A stretch of DNA of 64,000 bases from Corynebacterium urealyticum DSM 7109 (lineage in GTDB: Bacteria; Actinomycetota; Actinomycetes; Mycobacteriales; Mycobacteriaceae): the NCBI RefSeq assembly GCF_000069945.1, contig NC_010545.1, forward strand, positions 1,674,001-1,738,000. The letters are read 5' to 3'. Shown in pieces: positions 43,207-54,539 of this stretch. Both the position numbers and the translations under genes were made by a program. Each line of letters opens with the position of its first letter. The stretch's first letter is position 1. The notes below the pieces were generated by a model that ran no database searches, had not been told where the DNA came from, and saw only the letters and a program-made list of their open reading frames with translations.

Positions 43207-43512
43207 CTAGCCCGTTGCCTGCTCCATCGTGGCCCACAGGCCCGCTGTGTGGAGCTTCTTGACATCTCCCTCGACCTTATCGCGCTCACCAGACGAGACC
43301 ACGGCCTTGCCCTCGGTGTGGACTCGCATCATCAGCTCGGTGGCCTTCTTGCGGGAGTAACCGAGCACGGTTTCGAAGACGTAGGTCACGTAGCTCATGA
43401 GATTGACGGGATCATCCCAACAGATGCACTGCCACGGCAGATCGGCATCCGTCAGGGTCTCGGGTCGTTTTTCCGCAACTGGGGTTGCGCTTGGTGCAGC
43501 CGGGGAAGTCAT
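43207..43512 (-). CDS. clpS: ATP-dependent Clp protease adaptor ClpS
   Basis: 101 residues from ATG 43512, after TTGGGGGC; the longer open frame is rejected. Family core PWQCICWDDPVNLMSYVTYV, LGYSRKKATELMMRVHTEGKAVV is complete. It delivers N-end-rule substrates to ClpC/ClpP. A disordered Pro/Ala N-terminal tail of ~25 residues precedes the core. It is divergent from the nicotinate phosphoribosyltransferase gene. Confidence 0.94.
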   Translation of the reverse strand: MTSPAAPSATPVAEKRPETLTDADLPWQCICWDDPVNLMSYVTYVFETVLGYSRKKATELMMRVHTEGKAVVSSGERDKVEGDVKKLHTAGLWATMEQATG

Positions 43513-43666
43513 GCCCCCAAGGATACCGTCGCCACGCCGGGGCGGCGAAGGCATCGCGGTGGAATATTTCTTTGCCTGTCCGCACCGCTCGCTAGAGTGT
43601 GAGTATTCGCCGAGGCCACTCATCGGCCACGGCACCACCTGAAGAAGAAAACGCGTAGGGATCCAC

Positions 43667-45052
43667 TTGTCTTCCACAACCCAGAACCCACAACAAGACG
43701 CCGCCTACGGCTCGATCGGCCACCTCGACCCATACCTCTCTGCACCGCGCTCCTCCGCCCTGCTCACCGATAAATACGAGCTGACCATGCTGGAAGCCGC
43801 GCTGCAGGACGGCACCGCCGAGAAGCAGTGCGCCTTCGAGGTCTTCACCCGCCGCCTTCCCAACGAGCGCCGCTACGGGGTCGTCGCCGGCACCGAGCGC
43901 GTCCTCCGCGCGATCCGGGACTTCGTTTTCACCGAAGCCCAGCTGGAAAACCTGGACTTCCTGCAGCCCGAGACCCTGGAGTACTTGCGCAACTACCGCT
44001 TCCGAGGGCAGGTGGACGGCTACCTGGAGGGCGAGGTCTACTTCCCGCACTCCCCGATCCTCACCGTGCGCGGCACCTTCGCCGAATGCGTCATCCTGGA
44101 GACGGTGATCCTCTCCATCCTCAACGCGGACTCCGCCGTGGCCTCCGCGGCCGCCCGCATGGTCACCGCCGCCAACGGCCGACCCATCATCGAGATGGGC
44201 AGCCGCCGCACCCACGAGTACGCCGCGGTCTCCAGCGCCCGCGCCGCCTACCTCGCTGGCTTCGACGCCACCTCGAACCTGGAGGCAGCCTTCCGCTACA
44301 ACATCCCCGCCTCCGGCACCGCGGCGCATGCCTGGACGCTGCTGCACACCCACCCGGACGGAACCACCGACGAGGAGGCCGCCTTCCGGGCGCAGATCGC
44401 CGCGCACGGCGTGGGCACCACCTTGCTGGTCGACACCTATGACATCGCCGAAGGCGTGGAGACCGCCATCCGCGTGGCCGGCCCGGAGCTCGGCGGGGTG
44501 CGCATCGACTCCGGCGACCTTGGTGTGCTCGCCCAGCAGGTCCGCGACCAGCTGGATTCCCTGGGCGCCCACAACACAAAGATCATCGTCTCCAGCGATA
44601 TGGACGAATTCTCCATCGCCGCGCTGCGCAGCGAGCCGGTGGATGGCTTCGGTGTGGGCACCTCCGTGGTCACCGGCTCCGGGGCGCCGACCGCCGGCCT
44701 GGTCTACAAGCTCGTCGAGGTCGAAGGAGCACCGGTGGCCAAGCGCTCCCGCGGCAAGGACTCGCGGGGCGGGGCGAAGGCAGCTATCCGCACCTGCCGA
44801 GACACCGGCACCGCCGTCGAGGAGATCACCTTCCCCTTCGGCGAGGCCCGCCCGGATACCGGCATCCTCGGTGCCATCGAGCTTTCCGTCCCACTCATCC
44901 GCGATGGCGAGCCAGTGGATGGCCTGCCGACCCTTGAGGACTCCCGCCAGCTGCTGGCCGATCGGTTGATCTCCCTACCGTGGGAGGGCCTGGCCCTGTC
45001 CCGCGACGAGCCGGTGATCAGCGTCCGCCACGTACCGCGGGCCCAGAACTAG
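43667..45052 (+). CDS. pncB: Nicotinate phosphoribosyltransferase
   Basis: 461 residues from TTG 43667, with AGGGATCCAC upstream; no better start. Conserved regions: LLTDKYELTMLEAAL, EVFTRRLPNERRYGVVAG, EMGSRRTHEY, VRIDSGDLG and IIVSSDMDEFSI, the last two near the PRPP site. It makes nicotinate mononucleotide for NAD salvage; nadE at 60414 does the last NAD step. Confidence 0.92.
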   Translation: MSSTTQNPQQDAAYGSIGHLDPYLSAPRSSALLTDKYELTMLEAALQDGTAEKQCAFEVFTRRLPNERRYGVVAGTERVLRAIRDFVFTEAQLENLDFLQPETLEYLRNYRFRGQVDGYLEGEVYFPHSPILTVRGTFAECVILETVILSILNADSAVASAAARMVTAANGRPIIEMGSRRTHEYAAVSSARAAYLAGFDATSNLEAAFRYNIPASGTAAHAWTLLHTHPDGTTDEEAAFRAQIAAHGVGTTLLVDTYDIAEGVETAIRVAGPELGGVRIDSGDLGVLAQQVRDQLDSLGAHNTKIIVSSDMDEFSIAALRSEPVDGFGVGTSVVTGSGAPTAGLVYKLVEVEGAPVAKRSRGKDSRGGAKAAIRTCRDTGTAVEEITFPFGEARPDTGILGAIELSVPLIRDGEPVDGLPTLEDSRQLLADRLISLPWEGLALSRDEPVISVRHVPRAQN

Positions 45053-45133
45053 CTGACCGGCAATCGGCCCGGTCACCCCTTTCCCAGCCCGGCCACCAGT
45101 ACCTTTCCCGTTACTCGTAGAAGAAGTGCTCCC

Positions 45134-47137
45134 GTGAGTTCCACCCAAGACCTCCTCGCCGCAGCCGTCAGCAACATCGGCGGTGCGCCGCGCCCCGGCC
45201 AGCAGAAGATGGCCGATGCCGTCACCGAGGCCATGGAACAATCCACACACCTCGCTGTCCAGGCGGGCACGGGAACGGGTAAATCCCTGGCCTACCTGGT
45301 GCCTGCGGCACGTCACGCCACCCAGACGAACGTCCCCGTCATCGTCTCCACCGCAACCATCGCCCTGCAGCGCCAACTGGTGGAACGCGACCTCCCCCGC
45401 CTCGCCGACGCCCTGGAGGAGCACCTCCCCCGCCCATTGACCTCCGCGATCCTCAAAGGGCGCAATAACTACCTCTGCCTCAACAAAATCAACGGCATCG
45501 GCGACGAGGCCATCCCCGAGGCCGAGGAGGACGCGCTCCTCGACCCCTCCCAGATCTCGAAGACGGGAGCCCAGGTTGCCCGCCTGCACGAATGGGCCCA
45601 GGAGACCGAGGACGGGGACCGCGATAACCTCGACCGCGGCGTCTCCGACACCGCCTGGCGGCAGGTCTCCGTCAGCTCCCGGGAATGCGTCGGCGCGAGC
45701 CGTTGCCCCTTCGGCGACCAGTGCTTCGCGGAACGGGCCCGGGCGGAAGCAGCCGAGGCGGACATCGTCGTCACCAACCACGCGCTCCTGGCCATCGACG
45801 CCCTCTCCGACGTGCCGGTCTTACCAGAGCACGACTGCGTGGTCATCGATGAGGCGCACGAGCTCGAATCCCGCATCACCTCCACAGCCACCGCGGAGCT
45901 CTCCCCCACCAATATCGCGATCCTCGCCAAACGCACCGGAAAGATCGGCCCCGACGGCACCGGCGATGCGCTGACAGAGGCGCTCGACGAGTGGGTCACT
46001 GCCCTCGACGGCGCGATCGCCACCGACGGTGATCGGATAGTCGGCCGGTGGACCGGGGTCCCCAACGGCCTGGAGGTTCCCCTCGGCGTGCTCAAGGATG
46101 CGGCCTGGAAAACCAACCGACAGATCAACTCGGTACCCGCCGGCGAGTTCGCCAATGACCCGGCCAAGGCCGCCGAGCGACAGGCCCTGCTCGTGGCGAC
46201 CGAGGAGCTGAACGATACCTGCGTGCGCGTCCTCGAGGCCTCCACCGCGGATGCCGCCGCGGATCAGGAGGACCTGCTCGGGGAGGACGTCGTCTGGCTC
46301 TCTACCGACGGCAACCGCAAGGTCGTCCGCGTCGCACCACTTTCCGTCGCTGACCTGCTGCGGCAGCGGCTCTTCGCCCAGTCCACGGTGATCTTGACGT
46401 CCGCGACCCTCGCGCTCGGCGGGAAGTTCACCGCCATGCTCGCCCAGTGGGGTGCGGCGAAGGACACGAAGACCCTCGACGTGGGCACCCCCTTCGACGC
46501 CCGGACACACGGCATCCTTTATGTGGCCCGTGACCTCGCAGCGCCTGGGCGAAATGGTCCGTCCAGCGGCTTCATCGACCATGCCGCCCAGCTGATCAAC
46601 GCCGCCGGTGGCCGCACCCTCGGGCTCTTCTCCTCCCGCCGGGCGGCCGAGGAGATGGCGGACCAGCTGCGCAGCGTGGTTCCCTACGAGATCCTCCTGC
46701 AGGGCGAAGATTCGATGTCCAGCCTGGTGGAGAAGTTCCGGAAGGACGAGTCCGCGTGCCTCTTCGGCACCCTGGGCCTGTGGCAGGGCGTGGACGTGCC
46801 TGGGTCCTCGCTGCAGCTGGTGCTCATCGACCGCATTCCCTTCCCTCGCCCGGATGACCCGCTGAAACAGGCTCGCAAGGAGGCCGTAGATAAGGCTGGC
46901 CGCAGCGGATTCATGGAGATCGCCGCGACCCATGCCGCGCTGCTGATGGCGCAGGGGGCAGGACGACTGCTACGCAGCGTGAATGACCGCGGCGTCGTCG
47001 CCGTGCTGGATTCCCGCCTGGCCACCGCGCGCTACGGCTCCTTCATCCGCGCCAGCATGCCGCGATTCTGGGAGACCTCGGATCTGAATGTCGCGCGCGG
47101 GGCGTTGCGCAGGCTGAATGCGCAACCTGGGAAATAG
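45134..47137 (+). CDS. DinG-type ATP-dependent DNA helicase (XPD/Rad3 family)
   Basis: 667 residues from GTG 45134. Walker A GTGTGKS (45-51) and DEAH box (239-242, VVIDEAHELE). Four cysteines C115, C185, C191 and C197 between them fit the iron-sulphur cluster of XPD-like helicases. Motif VI region QGAGRLLRS near the end. Superfamily 2, 5'-3' unwinding, roles in repair and R-loop removal. It stands alone between pncB and an acyl-CoA ligase gene. Confidence 0.92.
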   Translation: MSSTQDLLAAAVSNIGGAPRPGQQKMADAVTEAMEQSTHLAVQAGTGTGKSLAYLVPAARHATQTNVPVIVSTATIALQRQLVERDLPRLADALEEHLPRPLTSAILKGRNNYLCLNKINGIGDEAIPEAEEDALLDPSQISKTGAQVARLHEWAQETEDGDRDNLDRGVSDTAWRQVSVSSRECVGASRCPFGDQCFAERARAEAAEADIVVTNHALLAIDALSDVPVLPEHDCVVIDEAHELESRITSTATAELSPTNIAILAKRTGKIGPDGTGDALTEALDEWVTALDGAIATDGDRIVGRWTGVPNGLEVPLGVLKDAAWKTNRQINSVPAGEFANDPAKAAERQALLVATEELNDTCVRVLEASTADAAADQEDLLGEDVVWLSTDGNRKVVRVAPLSVADLLRQRLFAQSTVILTSATLALGGKFTAMLAQWGAAKDTKTLDVGTPFDARTHGILYVARDLAAPGRNGPSSGFIDHAAQLINAAGGRTLGLFSSRRAAEEMADQLRSVVPYEILLQGEDSMSSLVEKFRKDESACLFGTLGLWQGVDVPGSSLQLVLIDRIPFPRPDDPLKQARKEAVDKAGRSGFMEIAATHAALLMAQGAGRLLRSVNDRGVVAVLDSRLATARYGSFIRASMPRFWETSDLNVARGALRRLNAQPGK

Positions 47138-47286
47138 CGCGCCGGTGGGCTCGGTGAAATCGGCCTAAAGCCCACGCGGTGGCGATTATCATGGTGCCAA
47201 CTGCGGTTTCTGCTTTGCGTGGGACCGCAAAAATATTTGCCTCGTACAGCGCGCGATCATCCGATGGCGCTTAGGAAGGACCAGCC

Positions 47287-48858
47287 ATGCCAGTTCAGAG
47301 CACGCGGGAGACCATCCAGATCCCCGACGTTGGAATCTACGAATTCACCTTCGGCCAGCTGGATCCTGCAGACGAGGACAAGGTCGCGATCATCGACATC
47401 GCCGATGGCACGGAAACCACGTATCAGCAGCTGCGCAGCTATATCGAGTCCGTTGCCGGTGGGCTCTCCCACCGCGGTATCCGCGACGGCGACGTGGTCG
47501 CACTGCACTGCCCCAACTCCCTGGCCTTCGTCGTCTACGCCCACGCCGTCTGGCGGCTGGGCGCGACCCTCACCCCGGTCTCCCTTCTTTCGGACGAGGC
47601 AGCCATCACCCGGCAGCTCAAGGACTCCGGCGCGCGCATGCTCGTCACGCTGGCGGCGATGGGCGATCACGCCGCCCAGGCAGCTCAAGCCGCCGGGCTC
47701 AGCGAGGAACAGATCCACCACCTCGACCGCAATTCGGGAATGCAGCAGATGCTGGCCGAACGGCGCCACGCACCGGCGGGCATCACCTTCGACCCCGCCA
47801 CCCACCTCGCGGTCCTGCCGTACTCCTCCGGGACCACGCAGGATCCGAAGGGGGTGCGGCTGAGCCATCGCAACCTGGTCGCCAACGTCTGCCAGGCCGC
47901 GGATCAGGACCTGGTGACCCGGGAGGACGTCGTCTTCGGGGTGCTGCCTTTCTTCCACATCTACGGGCTCACCGCACTGCTGAACCTCGCGCTGAAGCAG
48001 CGCGCCACGCTGGTGACCCAGCCGCGTTTCGAGCTGGGCAGCTTCCTCGCCTCCCACGAGCGTTTCGGCGTGACCTTCACTTTCATCGCCCCACCCATCG
48101 CGGTGCTGCTGGCGAAGCACCCACAGGTCGAGGAGTTCGACCTGAGCAGCCTGCGGGCCGTACTTTCGGGCGCTGCGGCGTTGGACACCAGCCTTGCGGA
48201 GGCCGTCCAGAAGCGCCTCGGCGTGGATGTCTACCAGGGCTTCGGGATGACCGAGTCCTCTCCAGTGACCCATCTGAACCTGGATATGAGCGTGCCGCGC
48301 GGTTCAATCGGCCTGCCAGTAGCTAACACTGAGCACAAGCTCGTGGCCGTGGAATCGGGTAAGGAGATTCCGCTGCCGAGCAATGGCCACTCCGAGGTCG
48401 GCGAGCTGTGGGTGCACGGCCCCCAGGTGATGCTCGGTTATCTGAACCGTGACCGGGAGACGGCAGAGACACTCGTGGACGGTGGCTGGCTGCGCACCGG
48501 CGACCTCGCGATCCAGGACCCCGAGGGCAATGTTTATGTCGTGGACCGACTCAAAGAAGTCATCAAGTACAAGGGTTACCAGGTCGCACCCGCCGAGCTG
48601 GAGGCTCTGCTGCTCACCCACCCAGAGGTCGCGGACTCCGCGGTGATCGGGGTCGCGGACGAGGATGGCTTGGAGATCCCCAAGGGCTTCGTCGTGCTAC
48701 AGCAGAACGCCACAGCCACGGCGGAGGACATCATGGCCTACGTGGCCGAGCAGGTGCCGAGTTATAAGAAGGTTCGGGTGATCGAGTTCATCGATGCCAT
48801 CCCGAAGTCCTCGACCGGCAAGATCCTGCGTCGCGTGCTTCGCGACCGCGAGGGCTAG
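47287..48858 (+). CDS. AMP-forming acyl-CoA ligase (FadD / 4-coumarate-CoA ligase-like)
   Basis: 523 residues, ATG behind AGGAAGGACCAGCC. ANL superfamily: P-loop-like YSSGTTQDPKGV (179-190), YQGFGMTESSPV, hinge GDLAIQDPEGNVYVVDRLKE and the catalytic Lys in PKSSTGKILRR. It activates a carboxylic acid as acyl-AMP and transfers it to CoA; chain type cannot be read from sequence. 149 bases upstream show no gene, only a leader. Confidence 0.9.
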   Translation: MPVQSTRETIQIPDVGIYEFTFGQLDPADEDKVAIIDIADGTETTYQQLRSYIESVAGGLSHRGIRDGDVVALHCPNSLAFVVYAHAVWRLGATLTPVSLLSDEAAITRQLKDSGARMLVTLAAMGDHAAQAAQAAGLSEEQIHHLDRNSGMQQMLAERRHAPAGITFDPATHLAVLPYSSGTTQDPKGVRLSHRNLVANVCQAADQDLVTREDVVFGVLPFFHIYGLTALLNLALKQRATLVTQPRFELGSFLASHERFGVTFTFIAPPIAVLLAKHPQVEEFDLSSLRAVLSGAAALDTSLAEAVQKRLGVDVYQGFGMTESSPVTHLNLDMSVPRGSIGLPVANTEHKLVAVESGKEIPLPSNGHSEVGELWVHGPQVMLGYLNRDRETAETLVDGGWLRTGDLAIQDPEGNVYVVDRLKEVIKYKGYQVAPAELEALLLTHPEVADSAVIGVADEDGLEIPKGFVVLQQNATATAEDIMAYVAEQVPSYKKVRVIEFIDAIPKSSTGKILRRVLRDREG

Positions 48859-48937
48859 CGGGGCGCACGGACGCTACGGGGGATTCAGCCCGCTGCCCCG
48901 TGTCCCCGGCTTGAAGCTCGAGCCAGGGCTGTTCCTC

Positions 48938-49804
48938 CTAGCGCGGAGGATGCTGGCCACCGTAGGAGGTGGCAATAACAGTCGCGCTCCCCGCGGCGAT
49001 CTCCGTGTGGCCTGCGTCGCGAACTTCCACCGCCGGCCACTGCCCGCCCACTGCGGTGACCCACCGCGAGCTTGCAGCGGCAGCGTCTGCGGCGTGACGT
49101 TCGGCGAGTGCCGTCCGCTTGGCGGCGAATTCCTCAGCCGGGATTTCCCTCACGTGCACGGGGCAGCCCAGACTGAACCACGCAACCGCCTGCTCCGGGC
49201 TGAGAAAGGCGGCATACAGCATCGACCCATGGCCGACCTGGGCTGCAGCCTTACCGACGGTCATGCCCAAGCCGGCGTCCACGAAAATGATCGGGTGCAA
49301 CGGATCAGGCTCGGGCGTGGGCAATGGCTCGGGCTCGGGTGGTAAGTCGGACCCCTGGATCTGCAGCTTGTTGATCCGTGGGTCCACGCCATCAACGCGT
49401 CCAGGCAGGAAAGCCTTAGCCATCGCACCGTGCACATCCACCTCGTGCCCGGGCAGTCCGAGGACCGCGTCCCACTTGGTAGCGCGGGCACGGCGGGCGA
49501 GTTTGCGAATCTTCGCGCCGTACCAGCCTTTCAGCGCCTGCGCCCATTCGCTGTCCTCCTCGCCTGCCCGAGGGTCGAGGCAGACACGGGCGCAGGCAGA
49601 GGCAGCCGCAGCCAAGAGGTCGTGGCGCAGCGGCGCATCCACCTTCGGCAAGTGCAGCACCATGGGCATAGCCTGCACGCTGCTCGGGTCCTGTGGATCC
49701 TCGGTACCAGGGTGGCCAGCAAGATGAACGAGCATGCCATGCGCCCGCCGAATAAGCTCCAGCTCGTCCGCCTCCAACTTCCCTGGATCGTTGTTCGTGC
49801 GCAC
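48938..49804 (-). CDS. PTH2-like peptidyl-tRNA hydrolase domain protein
   Basis: 288 residues from GTG 49804, sharing one base with the serB stop (TAGTG). The C-terminal ~120 residues resemble PTH2: DAGLGMTVGKAAAQVGHGSM, then AVAWFSLG and later ATSYGGQ. The N-terminal ~150 residues are helical and unassigned, joined by a Pro/Glu linker (PEPEPLPTPEPDP). PTH2 enzymes are usual in archaea and eukaryotes and are a minor group in actinobacteria, beside the normal Pth. Activity unproven. Confidence 0.75.
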   Translation of the reverse strand: MRTNNDPGKLEADELELIRRAHGMLVHLAGHPGTEDPQDPSSVQAMPMVLHLPKVDAPLRHDLLAAAASACARVCLDPRAGEEDSEWAQALKGWYGAKIRKLARRARATKWDAVLGLPGHEVDVHGAMAKAFLPGRVDGVDPRINKLQIQGSDLPPEPEPLPTPEPDPLHPIIFVDAGLGMTVGKAAAQVGHGSMLYAAFLSPEQAVAWFSLGCPVHVREIPAEEFAAKRTALAERHAADAAAASSRWVTAVGGQWPAVEVRDAGHTEIAAGSATVIATSYGGQHPPR

Positions 49805-51117
49805 TAGTCCTGCAGTGGCGGACGGCGGTAAGTGCCGTCAGCCATGTCCTCGTGCTCGATCTCGGAGCGGGAGATACCGAGCAGGAAAAGGACCTGGTCG
49901 AGGAATGGGTAGTTCACGGATGCGTCTGCCACCTCGCGAAGTGCCGGCTTCGCATTGAAGGCAATACCAAGGCCCGCGGTGGAGAGCATGTCGATATCGT
50001 TCGCACCGTCGCCCACAGCCACGGTCTGGTTGAGCTTGATGCCATTCGACCAGGCAAACTCCTTGAGGGACTCGGCCTTCGCGCGGCGATCGATGACCGG
50101 CCCGATCACGCGTCCCGTGAGCTTGCCCTCGCGGACTTCCAAGGTATTAGCTCGGGCGAAGTCGAGGCCAAGATCACGAGCCAGCGGCTCGATGATCTGA
50201 ATGAAGCCGCCGGAGACCACACCGGTCTTGTATCCCAGGCGCTTAAGGGTGCGAATCGTCGTGCGCGCACCCGGGGTGAGCTTAATGTCGTTTGCGACCT
50301 TCTCCACGACAGATGCATCGAGCCCAGCCAGGGCCTTGACGCGCTCGTGGAGGGATTCCGCGAAGTCGAGCTCGCCGCGCATGGCCCGTTCGGTCACAGC
50401 AGCAACCTCATCCTCGCGGCCGGCGTAGGCCGCCAGCATCTCGATGACTTCCTGCTGGATGAGGGTGGAGTCTACGTCGAAGCAGATCAGGCGCTTGCTG
50501 CGGCGGGCCAAACCAGCACGCTCGACTGCGATGTCCAGGTGCAGCTCAGCGGTGAGCTCGGAGACTGCCTTGCGCAGCTCCACGCCGCCACCCGGACGGG
50601 GGTTAGCGACGGTGAAGTGGATCTCGAGCCCGGTGACCGGATAATCGGCGATCCCGCGAATGGTATCGATATTCGCGCCCTCGACTGCCAGAGTCTGTCC
50701 AATTCGCTGCACGTCCTCAGCAGTGATGCGGCGCCCAAGGACGACCATCACGTGGGAGGGCATCGGCTTGGTCGCCATAGCCTCCGTGTCCGTCTGGATC
50801 TGCACGCTCATGCCGAGGGCCTCCAGGTCGGCAGGCAGCTCGTTGTTCAGGGTGGCCAACGTATCAGCGTCGACGCCGACGAGGGCAGCGAGGGCGAGAT
50901 TGCCACGGAAGACGGATTGCTCGACGTCGATGAGCTGAACATCGTGGGCGGCGAGGCTGCGGAAGAAGCGGGCAGTAACGCCGGGCTTATCGTCACCGGT
51001 GACGGTGATGACGGCCGGTTCGCAGCCGTTATTCAGGATGGATTCCAGCTCTTCGGGGAAAGCGAGCCTCGTGGGCTGGAGATTATCAACTGGGGTGGAG
51101 TTATTTGCGCTAGTCAC
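49804..51117 (-). CDS. serB: Phosphoserine phosphatase
   Basis: 437 residues from GTG 51117, behind GGGGGT; the longer frame is rejected. Two N-terminal ACT domains (about 30-200; AVITVTGDDKPGVTARFF opens the first) suggest amino acid control. The HAD phosphatase part shows the nucleophile motif FDVDSTL (D214/D216), SGGF and GDGANDIDML. Last step of serine synthesis, in the cytoplasm. Confidence 0.95.
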   Translation of the reverse strand: MTSANNSTPVDNLQPTRLAFPEELESILNNGCEPAVITVTGDDKPGVTARFFRSLAAHDVQLIDVEQSVFRGNLALAALVGVDADTLATLNNELPADLEALGMSVQIQTDTEAMATKPMPSHVMVVLGRRITAEDVQRIGQTLAVEGANIDTIRGIADYPVTGLEIHFTVANPRPGGGVELRKAVSELTAELHLDIAVERAGLARRSKRLICFDVDSTLIQQEVIEMLAAYAGREDEVAAVTERAMRGELDFAESLHERVKALAGLDASVVEKVANDIKLTPGARTTIRTLKRLGYKTGVVSGGFIQIIEPLARDLGLDFARANTLEVREGKLTGRVIGPVIDRRAKAESLKEFAWSNGIKLNQTVAVGDGANDIDMLSTAGLGIAFNAKPALREVADASVNYPFLDQVLFLLGISRSEIEHEDMADGTYRRPPLQD

Positions 51118-51171
51118 ACCCCCGATTGAACCACAGTGGCTGCCGGGAGGAAGATCCCCTACCCCCGTTTT

Positions 51172-51215
51172 TCGGCAAAAGAAAAACCACACCCTGCGTA
51201 GTAAGGGTGTGGTTT
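51172..51215 (-). terminator. Terminator of ctaD
   Basis: On the minus strand AAACCACACCCT pairs with AGGGTGTGGTTT and is followed by TTCTTTT. Confidence 0.82.
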
Positions 51216-51290
51216 GCGCTCACAGCACCTCAGTGCTGGAGTATGCGCCGCGGCCAGCTGGCTGCTGGCCCCGGCACCGTGGCCGACTTC

Positions 51291-52988
51291 TTAGAAGTGG
51301 CGGCCGACGTGAGCCTCGTCGCGCATGCGCTTGACCATGTGCGGGTAGTGCAGCTCGAACGCTGGGCGCTCGGAGCGGATCCGCGGCATGGAGGTGAAGT
51401 TGTGGCGCGGCGGCGGGCAAGAAGTAGCCCACTCGAGGGAGTTGCCGTAGCCCCACGGGTCATCGACGGTGACGACCTCGCCGTAGCGGTAGGACTTGAA
51501 GACGTTCCACAGGAACGGCAGCACGGAGACAGCCAGGATCAGGGCACCGATGGTGGACACCTGGTTGTAGGTCGTGAAGCCGTCGGTCGGGAGGTAGTCC
51601 GCGTAACGACGCGGCATACCGGAGTTACCAGCCCAGTGCTGAATCAGGAACGTGGTGTGGAAGCCGATGAAGGTCAGCCAGAAGTGCAGCTTGCCCAGAC
51701 GCTCGTCCAGCATGCGGCCGGTCATCTTCGGGAACCAGAAGTACAGACCAGCGAAGGATGCGAAGGCAACCGTGCCGAACAGGGTGTAGTGGAAGTGCGC
51801 AACCACGAAGTAAGTGTCAGACAGGTGGAAGTCCATTGCCGGGCCAGCCAGCATGATGCCGGTCAGACCACCGAAGAGGAAGGTGGCGAAGAAGCCCAGC
51901 GCGAACATCATCGGGGTTTCGAAAGTCAGGCGACCGCCCCACATGGTGCCGAGCCAGTTGAAGAACTTCATACCGGTCGGGACTGCAATCAGGAACGTCA
52001 TGAAGGCGAAGAACGGAAGCAGAACCGCGCCGGTGACGAACATGTGGTGTGCCCACACAGCCATGGACAGAGCAGCGATGGACAGGGTTGCGAAGACCAG
52101 ACCCACGTAGCCGAACATCGGCTTGCGGGAGAAGACCGGGAAGATCTCGGAGACGATGCCGAAGAACGGCAGAGCCAGGACGTAGACCTCAGGGTGGCCG
52201 AAGAACCAGAACAGGTGCTGCCACATGATGGCGCCACCGTTGCCCGGATCGTAGATGTGGCCGCCCAGCTTGCGGTCGTACAGAACACCCAGTGCAGCAG
52301 CAGCCAGCAGCGGGAAGATCAGCAGGACCAGCAGGGAGGTAACGAAGATGTTCCAGGTGAAGATCGGCATGCGGAACATGGTCATACCCGGAGCGCGCAG
52401 CACCAGGATGGTCGTGATCATATTCACGCCGGAAAGAATGGTACCGACACCACCGACGCCGACACCCACGATCCACAGGTCAGAGCCCAGACCCGGGGAG
52501 TGAATAGCGTCTGCCAGCGGCTGGTACATGGTCCAGCCAAAGTCAGCCGCACCACCCGGGGTGAGGAAGCCGGTCAGCATCAGGACACCACCGGCGGTGG
52601 TGAGCCAGAAGCCGAAGGCATTCAGACGAGGGAAAGCCACGTCCGGTGCACCGATCTGGAGCGGAACGATGTAGTTAGCGAAGCCGAACACCATCGGGGA
52701 ACCATACAGCAGCAGCATGATGGTGCCGTGCATGGTGAACAGCTGGTTGAACTGCTCCGGGGACAGGAACTGCATGCCCGGGTTAAACAGCTCGAGACGA
52801 ATAAGCAGGGCCATGAGGCCACCAACCAGGAAGAAGGTGAAGGACATCATCAGGTACATGATGCCCAGCAGCTTGTGGTCGGTGGTCGTCAACGATTGCC
52901 AGGCAAAGCTGCCTCGGCGACCATGGCCTGACGGTTGTGGGCGTTCGGGAGCAACTTGCTGTGGTTCCCGTGGCGCGACCGCGGTCAT
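51291..52988 (-). CDS. ctaD: Cytochrome c oxidase subunit I (aa3 type)
   Basis: 565 residues from ATG 52988, behind CAGGAGGAATCA; the longer frame is rejected. Twelve membrane segments. Haem and copper ligands are visible in [18 protein letters not shown] (with the His-Tyr cross-link pair), WAHHMF and HFHYT. Terminal oxidase of the bcc-aa3 respiratory chain. It is monocistronic by its neighbours and terminator. Confidence 0.97.
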   Translation of the reverse strand: MTAVAPREPQQVAPERPQPSGHGRRGSFAWQSLTTTDHKLLGIMYLMMSFTFFLVGGLMALLIRLELFNPGMQFLSPEQFNQLFTMHGTIMLLLYGSPMVFGFANYIVPLQIGAPDVAFPRLNAFGFWLTTAGGVLMLTGFLTPGGAADFGWTMYQPLADAIHSPGLGSDLWIVGVGVGGVGTILSGVNMITTILVLRAPGMTMFRMPIFTWNIFVTSLLVLLIFPLLAAAALGVLYDRKLGGHIYDPGNGGAIMWQHLFWFFGHPEVYVLALPFFGIVSEIFPVFSRKPMFGYVGLVFATLSIAALSMAVWAHHMFVTGAVLLPFFAFMTFLIAVPTGMKFFNWLGTMWGGRLTFETPMMFALGFFATFLFGGLTGIMLAGPAMDFHLSDTYFVVAHFHYTLFGTVAFASFAGLYFWFPKMTGRMLDERLGKLHFWLTFIGFHTTFLIQHWAGNSGMPRRYADYLPTDGFTTYNQVSTIGALILAVSVLPFLWNVFKSYRYGEVVTVDDPWGYGNSLEWATSCPPPRHNFTSMPRIRSERPAFELHYPHMVKRMRDEAHVGRHF

Positions 52989-53294
52989 TGATTCCTCCTG
53001 ACTACGCAGTGTCGAGGGGTTTTCCCTGACACTCCAAAGAATTTTGGCCTTCTGAGGGAGCTCCCCCGCAGCAAGACGCTTAATTTTCTTGCAGCCCAGA
53101 GAGGGCCCCCATACGAAGGGTTGGTGCCATGTTATCTCCTTTTCCCGAATATAAGAAGCCGGGTGGCGGGAAACCTCCAGTTCCTTCACAGTTTTGGGGG
53201 TAGTTCCAAGGTTCCTCCACGCTTGAAAACACAAAACGGCCGTTTCGCTGCACCTAGCGAGTCGGCCGTTCGTGTTATGGGAGGAAGCGCAGAG
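52989..53294. promoter_or_regulatory. ctaD upstream region and nrdF terminator
   Basis: About 300 bases without a gene. The part nearest nrdF (53234-53270) is a terminator on the minus strand: AACGGCCG pairs with CGGCCGTT, with an inner TCGCT/AGCGA pair, then TTGTGTTTT. The rest is the ctaD leader and promoter; I cannot single out a box. Confidence 0.6.
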
Positions 53295-54305
<1,011 letters not shown>

Positions 54306-54539
54306 TCATCTGAACTCGGCAGAGTTCCCAACTTTCCAACCGCTGACCTGCACGTATAGTGCGCGGTGAGCGAAATGAATACATACCTACTCTACCCGTC
54401 AGGGCTCTTCACCGCACGGCGTGGTGGCGGGCGCCGCTCAGCAGCAATCTACCCGCCCCGCGCCAAGCCCAGCACCCGTTGCACAACCACCATCGCCCCC
54501 CCCTATTCACACGCCCCACCGTCCAGTAATATTGCTGCT

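Noticed and set aside
51126..52931. 601-residue plus-strand frame opposite ctaD
   Set aside because: Antisense shadow of a certain membrane protein gene; product very rich in His, Gln, Glu and Asp, typical of such shadows.
54366..54539. 58-residue upstream extension of ferritin
   Set aside because: Basic, Pro/Arg-rich translation of a promoter region; ferritins start at the core, and a -10 box sits just before ATG 54540.
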